64,000 bases of DNA from Bacteroidales bacterium (lineage in GTDB: Bacteria; Bacteroidota; Bacteroidia; Bacteroidales; Rikenellaceae): positions 1 through 64,000 of the forward strand of contig CAJTFS010000001.1 in NCBI GenBank assembly GCA_910575495.1, given 5' to 3'. Positions within the stretch are counted from its first letter, which is position 1. Each line of letters begins with the position of its first letter. A program made the position numbers and the translations under genes. The notes under the pieces are model-generated. The model saw only the letters and a program-made list of their open reading frames with translations. It had not been told where the DNA came from and made no database searches. Below, piece after piece: positions 10,953 through 20,187 of the stretch.

Positions 10953-11327
10953 ATGAAAAAGATCATCGCTTCGCCCCTCGCACCCAAAGCCGTGGGGCCC
11001 TATTCGCAGGCCGTGGAGACCGACGGCGCACTCTATGTATCGGGCCAGCTGCCCATCGACGGCGCCACGGGCAAGATGGCCGAAGGCATCGAAGCCCAGA
11101 CGCGGCAGTCGCTCGCCAACCTGGGGCACATCCTCGCCGAAGCGGGCTACGGATTCAACAATGTAGTGAAGACCACCGTCCTGCTGCAGCACATCTCCGA
11201 CTTTGCAGCCATGAACGCCGTCTACGCCGAACACTTCACCTCGGAGATGCCCGCCCGCATCTGTTTCGAAGTCGCCGCCCTGCCCATGGGCGCTCTGGTA
11301 GAAATCGACGCCGTGGCAGTCAAATAA
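10953..11327 (+). CDS. ridA: RidA family enamine/imine deaminase
   Basis: A 124-residue YjgF/YER057c/UK114 family protein of standard length with the signatures APKAVGPYSQAV (N-terminal) and the conserved Arg/Glu end (PARICFEVAALPMGALVEIDAVAV). RidA hydrolyses reactive enamines and imines made by PLP enzymes such as threonine dehydratase, protecting other PLP enzymes. Cytosolic trimer by family. It starts 23 nt after its promoter. Confidence 0.95.
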   Translation: MKKIIASPLAPKAVGPYSQAVETDGALYVSGQLPIDGATGKMAEGIEAQTRQSLANLGHILAEAGYGFNNVVKTTVLLQHISDFAAMNAVYAEHFTSEMPARICFEVAALPMGALVEIDAVAVK

Positions 11328-11342
11328 AACATTTTCAATAAA

Positions 11343-11723
11343 ATGAAAAATCTACTGATATTCATTGCCGGTGCAATTACAGGTATTGTTTTTATCATAC
11401 TGCTTTCTTTCTTCGTATCAACTGCCAATAATCATGGCATTACTATGTTTGACGAACCAGGGGAATATATTCAAGGAAATCGGTTTCAAGTGCTTCAAGA
11501 AGTATCTCCCGGAGCAGCTCTCGCGCATGCAGAAGATAAAAAATATGGAATATCTTCATTTACCGGAGTTCTTGTTTTATTTGTAAATGATGAAGGGAAA
11601 CGTTATTACGATGAAGAAATAATCAAAATCCCCCAAGGGAAACGAGTACGGCAAATAGGAATTTATAAATACGAAAGTAAAGCCGAAATCGCAAAAACGG
11701 TTCCGGTAGTTCGTATTGAATAA
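11343..11723 (+). CDS. Small single-pass membrane protein, unknown function
   Basis: A 126-residue protein with one N-terminal membrane helix (residues 4-26, LLIFIAGAITGIVFIILLSFF) and a soluble part of ~95 residues facing the periplasm or extracellular side. I do not recognise the family. The gene is markedly AT-richer than its neighbours, suggesting recent acquisition. It starts 16 nt after the ridA stop and may share its transcript. The C-terminal half has a beta-rich pattern with repeated GK.V/YE segments. Confidence 0.65.
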   Translation: MKNLLIFIAGAITGIVFIILLSFFVSTANNHGITMFDEPGEYIQGNRFQVLQEVSPGAALAHAEDKKYGISSFTGVLVLFVNDEGKRYYDEEIIKIPQGKRVRQIGIYKYESKAEIAKTVPVVRIE

Positions 11724-11925
11724 CACGCCTCCATAAAACCGTTGCGCAAAAAGCAGTCGCGGTGTGTTTCAACCGGTTGGAACGCGCCGCGACTTTTTGT
11801 AGATAATTTGTGTATAATTCGCGCCGCGATTGTTGGGATATTTGCCCGGAATGCGCCATCTTTGCAAAACCGTCCCCGCCGCAGGGACCTCCGAAAGGAA
11901 CAATCAAAAAAGGTATCGATATATT

Positions 11926-14478
11926 ATGGCAAAAGTTTCCAATCCGCCTGCACCGCAGAAGGTCGACTACAACGACGCCGTGGCCGAATCGAAAGTCTAC
12001 TTCGACGGCGACGACCTGGCCGCCACGGTGTGGGTCACCAAGTATGCCCTCAAGGATTCGTTCGGCAACATCTACGAGAGTTCGCCCCGGCAGATGCACG
12101 AGCGCATCGCCGCCGAGATCGCGCGCATCGAGCGCAAATACCCCTCGCCCATGTCGGCGGACGAGGTATTCGATCTGCTCGACCATTTCCGCTACGTCAT
12201 TCCCCAGGGCGGCCCCATGACCGGCATCGGCAACAACTTCCAGGTGGCCTCGCTCTCCAACTGCTTCGTCATCGGCCACAAGAACCCGGCCGACTCCTAC
12301 GGCGGCATCTTCCGCATGGACGAGGAGCAGGTGCAGCTCATGAAGCGGCGCGGCGGCGTGGGCCACGACCTCTCGCACATCCGTCCCACGGGCAGCCCCG
12401 TGCTCAACTCGGCCCTCACGTCGACGGGCATCGTGCCTTTCATGGAGCGCTATTCCAACTCCACGCGCGAGGTGGCGCAGGACGGACGGCGCGGAGCCCT
12501 GATGCTCTCGCTGTCGATCAAGCACCCCGATGCCGAGCGTTTCATCGACGCCAAGGTCGACACCGGCAAGGTCACGGGCGCCAACGTCTCGATCAAGATC
12601 GACGACGACTTCATGCGCGCCGCCATCGCCGGCAAGAAATACCATCAGCAGTTCCCCATCGCTTCCGACAATCCGGCCTACAAGCAGGACATCGACGCCC
12701 GCAAGCTGTGGGAGAAGATCATCCACAACGCCTGGAAGTCGGCCGAGCCCGGCGTGCTGTTCTGGGATACGATCATCCGCGAGAGCGTCCCCGACTGCTA
12801 TGCCGACGAAGGCTTCGTGACCGTCTCGACCAACCCCTGCGGCGAGATTCCGCTCTGCCCCTACGACTCGTGCCGCCTGCTGGCGCTCAACCTCTTCTCC
12901 TACGTCGACGATCCGTTCACCGAAAAGGCGCGGTTCAACTTCCCCAAATTCAAGGAGCACGTGGCCAAGGCCATGCGCATCATGGACGACATCATCGATC
13001 TGGAGCTGGAGAAAGTCGAGCTCATCATCGAGAAGATCGCCGCCGACCCCGAAGACGAGGACGTACGCCGCGTAGAGCTGGAGCTGTGGAAGAAGATCCG
13101 CAACATGGCCCTCAAGGGACGCCGCACGGGTCTGGGCATCACGGCCGAAGGCGACATGCTGGCCGCCCTGGGTCTGCGCTACGGCTCGGAGGAAGCCATC
13201 GCATTCGCCGTAGAGGTGCAGAAGACCCTGGCTGTGGAAGCCTACCGCGCATCGGTCAAGATGGCCGGCGAACGCGGCGCTTTCGCCGTCTACGACGCTG
13301 CCAAGGAGAAGAACAACCCCATGATCGCCCGCATCCGCGAGGCCGATCCCGAGCTCTACGCCGAGATGGTCGAGAAGGGACGCCGCAACATCGCCATGCT
13401 GACCATCGCCCCCACGGGCACCACCTCGCTCATGTCGCAGACCACGTCGGGCATCGAACCGGTGTTCCGCACCGTCTACAAGCGCCGCCGCAAGATCAAC
13501 CCCTCCGACCACGACACCCATGTCGACTACCAGGACGAGACGGGCGAGAAGTTCCAGGAATACAACGTCTACCACCACAACTTCGTCAAGTGGCTCGAAG
13601 CCAACGGCTACGACACCTCGAAGCTGGAATCGATCTCCGACGACGAACTGCAACGCTGGGTCGAGGCCTCGCCCTACCACAAGGCCACGGCCAACGACAT
13701 CGACTGGGTGGCCAAGGTGAAGATGCAGGGCGCCATCCAGAAGTGGGTCGACCACTCGATTTCGGTGACGGTCAACCTGCCCAACAACGTCTCGGAAGCC
13801 CTCGTCGCCGACGTCTACCGCACGGCCTGGGAGTGCGGCTGCAAAGGCGTGACGGTCTATCGCGACGGCTGCCGCGACGGCGTGCTGATCGAGAAAGGCG
13901 CCAAGTCGAAGCGCAAGTGCGAGGAACACCCCGGGCAGGCGCCCAAGCGCCCGAAATCGATTCCGGCCGACATCGTGCGTTTCAAGAACGGTTCGGAAGA
14001 CTGGATCGCATTCGTCGGTCTGCAGGAAGGACGCCCCTACGAAGTCTTCACCGGCAAGATCGAGGAGGACGCCATGTACATCCCGCGCAAGATCACCAAG
14101 GGCTTCATCATCAAGGTGCGCGAAGAAGACGGCTCGAAGCGCTACGACTTCCAGTACAAGGACCGCTACGGCTATACCAACACCATCGGCGGCATCTCGC
14201 GCCTCTTCAACGAAGAGTTCTGGAACTACGCCAAACTCATCTCCGGTGTCCTGCGCCACGGCATGCCCATCGAGAAGACCGTGTCGCTCATCGAATCGCT
14301 GCATCTCGACAACGAATCGATCAACACCTGGAAAACCGGCGTCTGCCGCGCCATCAAGCAATACATCGCCGACGGCACCAAGTCCAAGGGCAAGTGCCCC
14401 TCGTGCGGACAGGAGAATATGGCCTACCAGAACGGCTGCCTGACCTGCATGTCGTGCGGCTACTCCAAGTGCGGCTGA
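11926..14478 (+). CDS. nrdJ: Adenosylcobalamin-dependent ribonucleotide reductase (class II)
   Basis: An 850-residue class II ribonucleotide reductase that makes dNTP precursors using adenosylcobalamin for radical generation. Seen: a substrate-site start (GNNFQVASLSNCFVIG, cysteine at about residue 118), the active-site region NPCGEIPL (about 303-310) and the finger-loop segment APTGTTSLM (about 500). A C-terminal zinc ribbon CPSC...CMSCGYSKC is typical of this B12 subclass. The ATG at 11926 follows an AT-rich leader; upstream in-frame ATGs lack conservation. B12 dependence gives a functional link to the cobalamin-controlled operon at 48-53 kb. Confidence 0.95.
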   Translation: MAKVSNPPAPQKVDYNDAVAESKVYFDGDDLAATVWVTKYALKDSFGNIYESSPRQMHERIAAEIARIERKYPSPMSADEVFDLLDHFRYVIPQGGPMTGIGNNFQVASLSNCFVIGHKNPADSYGGIFRMDEEQVQLMKRRGGVGHDLSHIRPTGSPVLNSALTSTGIVPFMERYSNSTREVAQDGRRGALMLSLSIKHPDAERFIDAKVDTGKVTGANVSIKIDDDFMRAAIAGKKYHQQFPIASDNPAYKQDIDARKLWEKIIHNAWKSAEPGVLFWDTIIRESVPDCYADEGFVTVSTNPCGEIPLCPYDSCRLLALNLFSYVDDPFTEKARFNFPKFKEHVAKAMRIMDDIIDLELEKVELIIEKIAADPEDEDVRRVELELWKKIRNMALKGRRTGLGITAEGDMLAALGLRYGSEEAIAFAVEVQKTLAVEAYRASVKMAGERGAFAVYDAAKEKNNPMIARIREADPELYAEMVEKGRRNIAMLTIAPTGTTSLMSQTTSGIEPVFRTVYKRRRKINPSDHDTHVDYQDETGEKFQEYNVYHHNFVKWLEANGYDTSKLESISDDELQRWVEASPYHKATANDIDWVAKVKMQGAIQKWVDHSISVTVNLPNNVSEALVADVYRTAWECGCKGVTVYRDGCRDGVLIEKGAKSKRKCEEHPGQAPKRPKSIPADIVRFKNGSEDWIAFVGLQEGRPYEVFTGKIEEDAMYIPRKITKGFIIKVREEDGSKRYDFQYKDRYGYTNTIGGISRLFNEEFWNYAKLISGVLRHGMPIEKTVSLIESLHLDNESINTWKTGVCRAIKQYIADGTKSKGKCPSCGQENMAYQNGCLTCMSCGYSKCG

Positions 14479-14527
14479 TTCTTCGGGCCGCCTGGCTCCC
14501 GAACCGGGCGGAATCGGGCGGAACCGG

Positions 14528-14729
14528 GCGGACTGCCTGCCGGCTGAACCGGGGGGGGGCAGGAAACGAAGGGTGCCCCAAACCGCATCACTCCGAACCG
14601 GCCCGGACCCGAAACAGACGGAACCGAACCGGGGCGGACTGCCTGCCGGCGGAACCGAGGCGGGGCAGGAAACGAAGGGTGCCCCAAACCGCATCACTCC
14701 GAACCGGCCCGGACCCGAAACAGAGGGAC
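14528..14729. repeat. Tandem direct repeat, 106-bp period
   Basis: Two copies start at 14528 and 14634 (GCGGACTGCCTGCCGG...), near identical through the CCAAACCGCATCACTCCGAA segment. Between nrdJ and dciA (14479-15120) the DNA is very G-rich on the plus strand, with G9-type runs near 14548, 14878 and 14970. I see no convincing gene there. Confidence 0.75.
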
Positions 14730-15038
14730 CCGAAACAGACGGAACCGAAGTGCCCGAAACGGGCTGGCTCCGGACCGAGCCGGAGCTGACTACAGGCCGA
14801 GCTGGAGCTGCCGGAACCGGGGCGGAAAACCGGGATTCTCAAACCGCGCTTGACTCCGGGCCGGACCGGGAAAAACCGGGGGGGGGCGAAGGTGCAAACC
14901 GGAGAACAGAACAGCTGAAAAGCAGAGCGGGACAAAACCCTCGACACACTTGGGCCGGTCCGAACGAATCGGGGGGGGGCAAAAAACAACCCGAATCGGA
15001 GAACCGGGCCACGCAAAGGCGCCGCACTCCGCAAACGA

Positions 15039-15071
15039 AAAGGGGCAGGAACTGAGTTCCTGCCCCTTTTA
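15039..15071. terminator. Bidirectional terminator between nrdJ and dciA
   Basis: AAAAGGGGCAGGAACT / AGTTCCTGCCCCTTTT forms a ~15-bp stem with A and T tails, so it can stop transcription from both converging genes. Confidence 0.85.
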
Positions 15072-15120
15072 TAGGATGGTCTGAAAGGCTTCCCGCGAGA
15101 ACCTCCAACCACAACAGCAC

Positions 15121-15411
15121 TCAACGCACGATCACCGCATTGACCAACCGCACGCCCGACCGCTTGTTGATCTCCTCGCGGAGGGCATCGCGCTGCATGA
15201 AGAGCTCCTGCCGCAAGACGCTCGACTGGATGCGCACATGGAGAATGTGCCGCTCCAGCCGCAGCTCGGTCGTCAGATCGGCGACCCAATCGCCCACGAT
15301 GGAGCGCCACGTCTCCGGCAACCGGCCCTCGGCCACCTTGGCGGCAATGTGGGGGCGCTTGAAAAACTCCTCCAGCAAATCGCCCATCAACATGGTCTTC
15401 GTACGTCTCAT
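15121..15411 (-). CDS. dciA: DciA-like (DUF721) replicative helicase loader
   Basis: A 96-residue DUF721/DciA-family protein. Seen are the conserved N-terminal GDLLEEFFKRP, the W..IVGDW...T pattern (50-60) and the basic C-terminal ALREEINKRSGVRLVNAVIVR. DciA loads the replicative helicase DnaB in bacteria without DnaC. The start ATG overlaps the recF stop (ATGA), so it is translationally coupled to recF. Assignment rests on family pattern and the classical recF-DUF721 neighbourhood. Confidence 0.85.
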   Translation of the reverse strand: MRRTKTMLMGDLLEEFFKRPHIAAKVAEGRLPETWRSIVGDWVADLTTELRLERHILHVRIQSSVLRQELFMQRDALREEINKRSGVRLVNAVIVR

Positions 15412-16559
15412 GCTTCGTCGTTCTTTTCCGCGCCGGTCTTCTCCGCATCGCTGTCGTCCGCCGCAGCGTTGGCCGGGCGGATCTCGCCGCCCTCCACCGT
15501 GAAAAGGGCGTACTCGCCGCCGGCCTTGTCGAGAATCGACTTGAGCCGCAGCGAATTGCAGTCGGTGATGAATATCTGCCCGAAGGCGTCGTCGGCCACC
15601 AGCCGGATGAGCTGCTCGACACGCCCGGCGTCGAGCTTGTCGAAAAGGTCGTCGAGCAACAGGATCGGCTTCTCGCCGCACGCCTCCGCCACGATGGCGT
15701 ACTGCGCCAGCTTCAACGCGATCAGAAACGATTTCTGCTGCCCCTGCGACCCGTATTTGCGCAAGGGAAATCCGCCGATCTTCAACACCAGATCGTCGCG
15801 GTGGATGCCTGCCGTGGTGAACTCGTTGACCAGATCCTTCTGCCGCGCGGCGAGGAGCACCTCCTCGAAACTCCGCTCGTTCAACTCCGACTTGTAGTGC
15901 ACTTCCACCTGCTCGCGGTCGCCCGAGAGCATGCCGTAGAACTCGGCCACGATGGGCTGCAGCCGCTCGACGAAAGCCTGCCGCGCGGCGTGGATCTTGC
16001 CGCCGTGCTCGACCAGCTGCCGGTCGTAGATCGAAAGCATCGTTTCGTCGGGCCGGGTCTTGAGCAGCCGGTTGCGCTCGGCCAGCACGGCATTGTAGCG
16101 CATGACCGTAGTCAGATAAGGACGGTCGAGCTGCGAAATGCAGGCATTCAGGTAGCGACGCCGCTCGTCGGCCGCGTCGCTGATAAGGGCGCTGTCGGCC
16201 GGCGAAACGATCACGGCAGGCACCAGCCCCACATGGTCGGCCAACCGCTCGTATTCCTTGCCGTTGCGCTTCAGCACCTTGCCGCCCTTGCGCGAAAAGG
16301 TGCACACCACGCACTCGTTCTTCCCCTCCTCGGAGAGGTATTGCCCCTCGAGCAGAAAGAAGTCGGACCCGTGGAGAATGCTTTGCGCATCGGTCATCGG
16401 CAACGACGACTTGCACATCGAAAGATAGTAGATCGCATCGACGACGTTGGTCTTGCCCGCACCGTTGTCGCCCACAAGACAATTCACGCCGCGGCAGAAA
16501 AGAGGCTCCTGCCGGACGATGTTCTTGAAGTTGAGCAACGAAAGTTTTTTCAGACGCAT
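15408..16559 (-). CDS. recF: DNA replication and repair protein RecF
   Basis: A 383-residue SMC-like ATPase. It has the N-terminal Walker A GDNGAGKTNVVDAIYYL (about 29-45), the ABC signature-like Y.S.GQQKSFLIALKLAQ (about 280) and Walker B PILLLDDLFDKLD (about 310). RecF binds gapped DNA and with RecR/RecO helps RecA. The start at MRLKKLSL gives the standard beginning; in-frame codons upstream are not conserved. The C-terminus has an added acidic tail (EGGEIRPANAAADDSDAEK). Coupled to dciA. Confidence 0.95.
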   Translation of the reverse strand: MRLKKLSLLNFKNIVRQEPLFCRGVNCLVGDNGAGKTNVVDAIYYLSMCKSSLPMTDAQSILHGSDFFLLEGQYLSEEGKNECVVCTFSRKGGKVLKRNGKEYERLADHVGLVPAVIVSPADSALISDAADERRRYLNACISQLDRPYLTTVMRYNAVLAERNRLLKTRPDETMLSIYDRQLVEHGGKIHAARQAFVERLQPIVAEFYGMLSGDREQVEVHYKSELNERSFEEVLLAARQKDLVNEFTTAGIHRDDLVLKIGGFPLRKYGSQGQQKSFLIALKLAQYAIVAEACGEKPILLLDDLFDKLDAGRVEQLIRLVADDAFGQIFITDCNSLRLKSILDKAGGEYALFTVEGGEIRPANAAADDSDAEKTGAEKNDEA

Positions 16560-16767
16560 GGTGCAAGGGGCGATCGCCGCTTCGATGCCGCCGTTTTCCG
16601 ACCGCAACTCCGGCTGCCGACCGCGGTCCGTGCCGCCCCGAAAAGAGGGAGAAGCGTCCGGCGGCCTCCGTCAAGGGAGGAACCCGGAAAGCGAAACAGG
16701 ACCGGGACACGGCCCGTCGAATGCGCGCTATCGCGGCGTAAAGTTACAAAAAATCCCCGACACAGCA

Positions 16768-16797
16768 TTGCACATTGTAAATAGTTTTGTATCTTTG
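16768..16797 (+). promoter_or_regulatory. Promoter of the TPR protein-ribH unit
   Basis: TTG (16768-16770), 19 nt, TATCTTTG (16790-16797). It lies ~120 nt before the ATG at 16921. Confidence 0.65.
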
Positions 16798-16920
16798 CCA
16801 TGATTAACCGGCGCGCGACAAGCGCCCCGCAGGGCGGGAACGGAGAAGTTCCCACGCGCGGGCTTGCATTGTTTTTGCCGTTTTCCCGATCCGAACATAA
16901 ACCAAAACACACTATTCGAT

Positions 16921-17604
16921 ATGGCAAATCAGCAGCCTGCCGGGCAGGAGACTCTCGGCGAAGCAATGAACAGAACCGAGCTCTTCCTGGAGAAACACGG
17001 CCGCACGATGTCCTACGCAATCCTTGCGCTCTTCGTCCTGGCCGGACTGATCTTCGGCTACCGCGCGACGATCGTCGCTCCCCGTGCCGAAAAGGCCGCC
17101 GAGCTGATGGCCGAGGCGCAGCGGCGCTTCGAATCGCAGACTCCCGACTACGAACTCGCGCTTCTGGGCGATGCCAACGGCGCCGGCTTCCTCGATGTCA
17201 TCGGGCAGTACGGCTCCACCCCCTCGGGAAACCTGGCCAAGCACTATGCCGGCATCTGCTACCTCCACATGGGCGATCTGGAGAACGCCGCGGCCTACCT
17301 GGCGAAATTCTCGTCGGTACGAGGCCTTCCCGGCGAGATCATCAACGCTCAGAACCTCGGACTCCAGGGCGACGTAGCCGTCGAGATGAAAGACTTTGCC
17401 AAGGCCGTGAAGTACTACGCCAAGGCCGTCGAAGCCTCGGACAACAACCTCACCGCCCCCATGTATCTCTACAAGGCCGCGCTGGCCGAGCAGGCACAGG
17501 GCCGCAAGCCCGAAGCCGCGGTGCTGCTGGAACGCATCCTTGCCTCCTACCCCATGTCGATGGAAGCCCGCGATGCCGAGAAACTGCTGGGCAGCGTAAA
17601 CTGA
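16921..17604 (+). CDS. Membrane-anchored tetratricopeptide repeat protein
   Basis: A 227-residue protein: cytoplasmic N-terminus, one transmembrane helix at 36-56 (YAILALFVLAGLIFGYRATIV), then TPR helices (GNLAKHYAGICYLHMGDLENAAAYL and AKAVKYYAKAVEASDNN). It resembles the YfgM-type TPR_21 layout, in which the anchored TPR domain acts in envelope protein quality control near SecYEG or BamB. That role is inferred. It is followed by ribH after 10 nt, so the two are probably co-transcribed. Confidence 0.85.
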   Translation: MANQQPAGQETLGEAMNRTELFLEKHGRTMSYAILALFVLAGLIFGYRATIVAPRAEKAAELMAEAQRRFESQTPDYELALLGDANGAGFLDVIGQYGSTPSGNLAKHYAGICYLHMGDLENAAAYLAKFSSVRGLPGEIINAQNLGLQGDVAVEMKDFAKAVKYYAKAVEASDNNLTAPMYLYKAALAEQAQGRKPEAAVLLERILASYPMSMEARDAEKLLGSVN

Positions 17605-17614
17605 TCGTAATCCG

Positions 17615-18145
17615 ATGGCCACCCGCAACCACAATCTCTCGAAATTCGACGCTCCGCTGCCGTCGGCTGCCGACATGCACTTCGGCATCGTCGTGGCCGA
17701 ATGGAACCGCGAAGTCACGGAAGCCCTGCTGGAAGGCGCCGTACGCACGTTGAAAGCCGCCGGCTGTCCCGATCTCAACATCCAGATCAAGTATGTGCCC
17801 GGCACGTTCGAACTGGCGCTCGGTGCGCAGTTCTTCGCCGAGTACACCGATGTCGATGCCGTCATCGTGCTGGGATGCGTCATCCAGGGCGAAACGCGCC
17901 ACTTCGACTACATCTGCCAAGGCGTGACACAGGGCATCACCAAACTGCAACTGCACTGGAACATGCCCGTTGCGTTCGGCGTACTGACCGTCAACGACAT
18001 GCAGCAGGCCCTCGACCGCTGCGGCGGGCGCCTGGGCAACAAAGGCGACGAAGCGGCAGCGACAGCCATCAACATGGTCAAGTTGCAGATCGACATGGAT
18101 GCCGCCTCGCCCGACCGCGAACCCGACCGGCGCCACATCAACTGA
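17615..18145 (+). CDS. ribH: 6,7-dimethyl-8-ribityllumazine synthase
   Basis: A 176-residue lumazine synthase that condenses the ribityl-uracil precursor with dihydroxybutanone phosphate in riboflavin synthesis. Seen: FGIVVAEWN (substrate pocket), the VPGTFELALGAQF loop, VIVLGCVIQGETRHFDYIC, and FGVLTVNDMQQALDR. The C-terminus has a short extension (SPDREPDRRHIN) past the usual end. It follows the TPR gene by 10 nt. Confidence 0.95.
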   Translation: MATRNHNLSKFDAPLPSAADMHFGIVVAEWNREVTEALLEGAVRTLKAAGCPDLNIQIKYVPGTFELALGAQFFAEYTDVDAVIVLGCVIQGETRHFDYICQGVTQGITKLQLHWNMPVAFGVLTVNDMQQALDRCGGRLGNKGDEAAATAINMVKLQIDMDAASPDREPDRRHIN

Positions 18146-18431
18146 CGCCGCTCTCCTGCGGGGGGGGCCGGCAGGGACGAACAGGAGAATCGGAACGAAA
18201 GACCGGAGCGGAACGAAAGCAGGCGCAAAACGCGGCGAAAGCAGGGAAGGGTAACGGACGTAGTTAACGAAACAAGTACGAAACACTCCCGACAGAACAG
18301 CATTCGAACCTGCGCAAGCCGTATCGGATCGGTGAACGACCGGACACGAACAAGGAACGCCCCGAATCTGAAGCCGTGAGATTGAGAAAGAGACGACGAG
18401 AGGAACAAACCTCTCTCAAAAGCGATAACGA

Positions 18432-18461
18432 AAAAGCCGCCGGAAATCCGGCGGCTTTTTT
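18432..18461 (+). terminator. Terminator downstream of ribH
   Basis: AAAAAGCCGCCGGA / TCCGGCGGCTTTTTT hairpin. It lies ~290 nt after the ribH stop. The rest of 18146-18930 shows no convincing gene; a G8 run sits at 18160-18167. Confidence 0.8.
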
Positions 18462-18945
18462 ATGCGGAACCGGAAACGATCGGCAGGTATCCCGGGCCCC
18501 GATACTCTACAGCCACCTACGCGGCTGACGGACAAACAACAACGCTGCTTAGCACCCGAACAGACCTCCCGGACCTTGCCGGATACCCTCTCCTATCGCC
18601 AAGCCCTGCAACGGCCAACCGGCCATGCCAGCGAAACGATACGGCCGCACCAACAGGCAGATGAAGCCATCGTGTCCAAAAATCCACACAAAGGAATAGC
18701 GATAAGGACTCCAGCCAACCGCTAATGAGCCACCTTACGCCGAAGTTCCGCCCCAATTCGGATTTCTGCACCCGAGCCAGACCCGGGCAGAACGAGCATT
18801 CCGCCAAACAACACGGAAACACACCGAAGCCCAGCAACCATCCTGCATGCGAACGCAAAACGCCCTTTGGCCGGAGTCCGGAACGCCAACTGTTATAAAT
18901 TTCACAAAAAGCGCATGAAAAAGCGCATTATTAAAATAATTTAAG

Positions 18946-18953
18946 TAAATTTG
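18946..18953 (+). promoter_or_regulatory. -7 element upstream of fba
   Basis: TAAATTTG in an AT-rich block at the end of a gene-free region, ~118 nt before the fba start. Confidence 0.55.
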
Positions 18954-19070
18954 TGCGGTTTTTGAGCGCATCCTTTCTCGACACGCCGAGCGCAAAGCCG
19001 AACTTGTTCGACCTGCCGAAGCGAGAAAAGGGAGACGAAGACGAACGATTCATCAGCTAAAAATAACATT

Positions 19071-20063
19071 ATGGTATCCTACAAAGAACTGGGCCTGGTA
19101 AACACCCGCGAGATGTTTGCCAAAGCCATCGAAGGCGGTTATGCCATTCCGGCATTCAACTTCAACAACATGGAGCAGATGCAGGCCATCATCCAGGCGT
19201 GCGTCGAGGCTTCGTCGCCCGTGATCCTGCAGGTTTCGGCCGGCGCACGCAAGTACGCCAACCAGACGCTGCTCCGCTACATGGCGCAGGGCGCCGTGGA
19301 GTACGCCAAGGAACTGGGCAAGAACATCCCCATCGTGCTGCACCTCGACCACGGCAACTCGTTCGAGCTGTGCAAGGACTGCATCGACATGGGTTTCTCG
19401 TCGGTGATGATCGACGGTTCGGCGCTGCCCTACGATGAGAACGTGGCGCTGACGAAGAAAGTGGTGGAATACGCTCACCAGCACGACGTGACCGTCGAAG
19501 GCGAGCTGGGCGTGCTGGCCGGTGTCGAAGACGAAGTGGCCTCCGAGCACTCGCACTACACCGACCCGGCCGACGTGGAGGACTTCGTAAAGAAGACCGG
19601 CGTGGATTCGCTGGCCATCTCGATCGGCACCTCCCACGGCGCCAACAAGTTCAAGCCCGAGCAGTGCACGCGCAACGCCGAGGGCATCCTGGTACCGCCC
19701 CCCCTGCGTTTCGACATTCTGAAGGAGATCGAAAAACGCATCCCGGGCTTCCCCATCGTGCTGCACGGATCGTCGTCGGTACCCCAGGAGTACGTGAAGA
19801 TCATCAACACCCACGGAGGTGCGTTGAAGGATGCCGTCGGCATTCCCGAGGAGCAGCTGCGCGAGGCTGCCAAGAGCGCCGTCTGCAAGATCAACATCGA
19901 CTCGGACGGTCGTCTGGCCATGACCGCCGCCGTGCGCACCGTCTTCGTGGAGCATCCCGCCGAGTTCGACCCCCGCAAATACCTGGGTCCGGCCCGCGAC
20001 GAGCTGAAGAAGCTCTACAAGCACAAGTGCGAGAACGTCCTCGGTTCGGCCGGCAAGGCCTGA
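19071..20063 (+). CDS. fba: Class II fructose-1,6-bisphosphate aldolase
   Basis: A 330-residue Zn-dependent aldolase that splits fructose-1,6-bisphosphate to DHAP and glyceraldehyde-3-phosphate. Zinc/catalytic motifs are visible: VLHLDHGNSFE (about 86-96), VEGELGVLAG (about 141-150, the Glu ligand region), SIGTSHGANKF (about 183-193) and HGSSSVP (about 233-239). It has its own promoter and terminator, hence monocistronic and probably highly expressed. Confidence 0.97.
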   Translation: MVSYKELGLVNTREMFAKAIEGGYAIPAFNFNNMEQMQAIIQACVEASSPVILQVSAGARKYANQTLLRYMAQGAVEYAKELGKNIPIVLHLDHGNSFELCKDCIDMGFSSVMIDGSALPYDENVALTKKVVEYAHQHDVTVEGELGVLAGVEDEVASEHSHYTDPADVEDFVKKTGVDSLAISIGTSHGANKFKPEQCTRNAEGILVPPPLRFDILKEIEKRIPGFPIVLHGSSSVPQEYVKIINTHGGALKDAVGIPEEQLREAAKSAVCKINIDSDGRLAMTAAVRTVFVEHPAEFDPRKYLGPARDELKKLYKHKCENVLGSAGKA

Positions 20064-20120
20064 TCGGGCGCCGGCTCCCGAAACGCTTCCCCGGACATCA
20101 TACGTGGCGGAGCGCGCAAG

Positions 20121-20155
20121 CAAAAGGCTTCCTGCAATCGCAGGAAGCCTTTTGT
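20121..20155 (+). terminator. Terminator of fba
   Basis: CAAAAGGCTTCCTGC / GCAGGAAGCCTTTTG hairpin followed by TTAT. Confidence 0.85.
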
Positions 20156-20187
20156 TATCGGCCCCTTGTGCCGGGACCGGCGGTTGC

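Noticed and set aside
11623-14697. 1024-codon frame opposite nrdJ
   Set aside because: Antisense of nrdJ in GC-rich DNA; Asp/Val/Gly-rich low-complexity translation with no motif.
18517-18858. Minus-strand frame of 113 codons between ribH and fba
   Set aside because: Trp/Leu/Arg-rich translation without a family or promoter; likely chance in GC-rich DNA.
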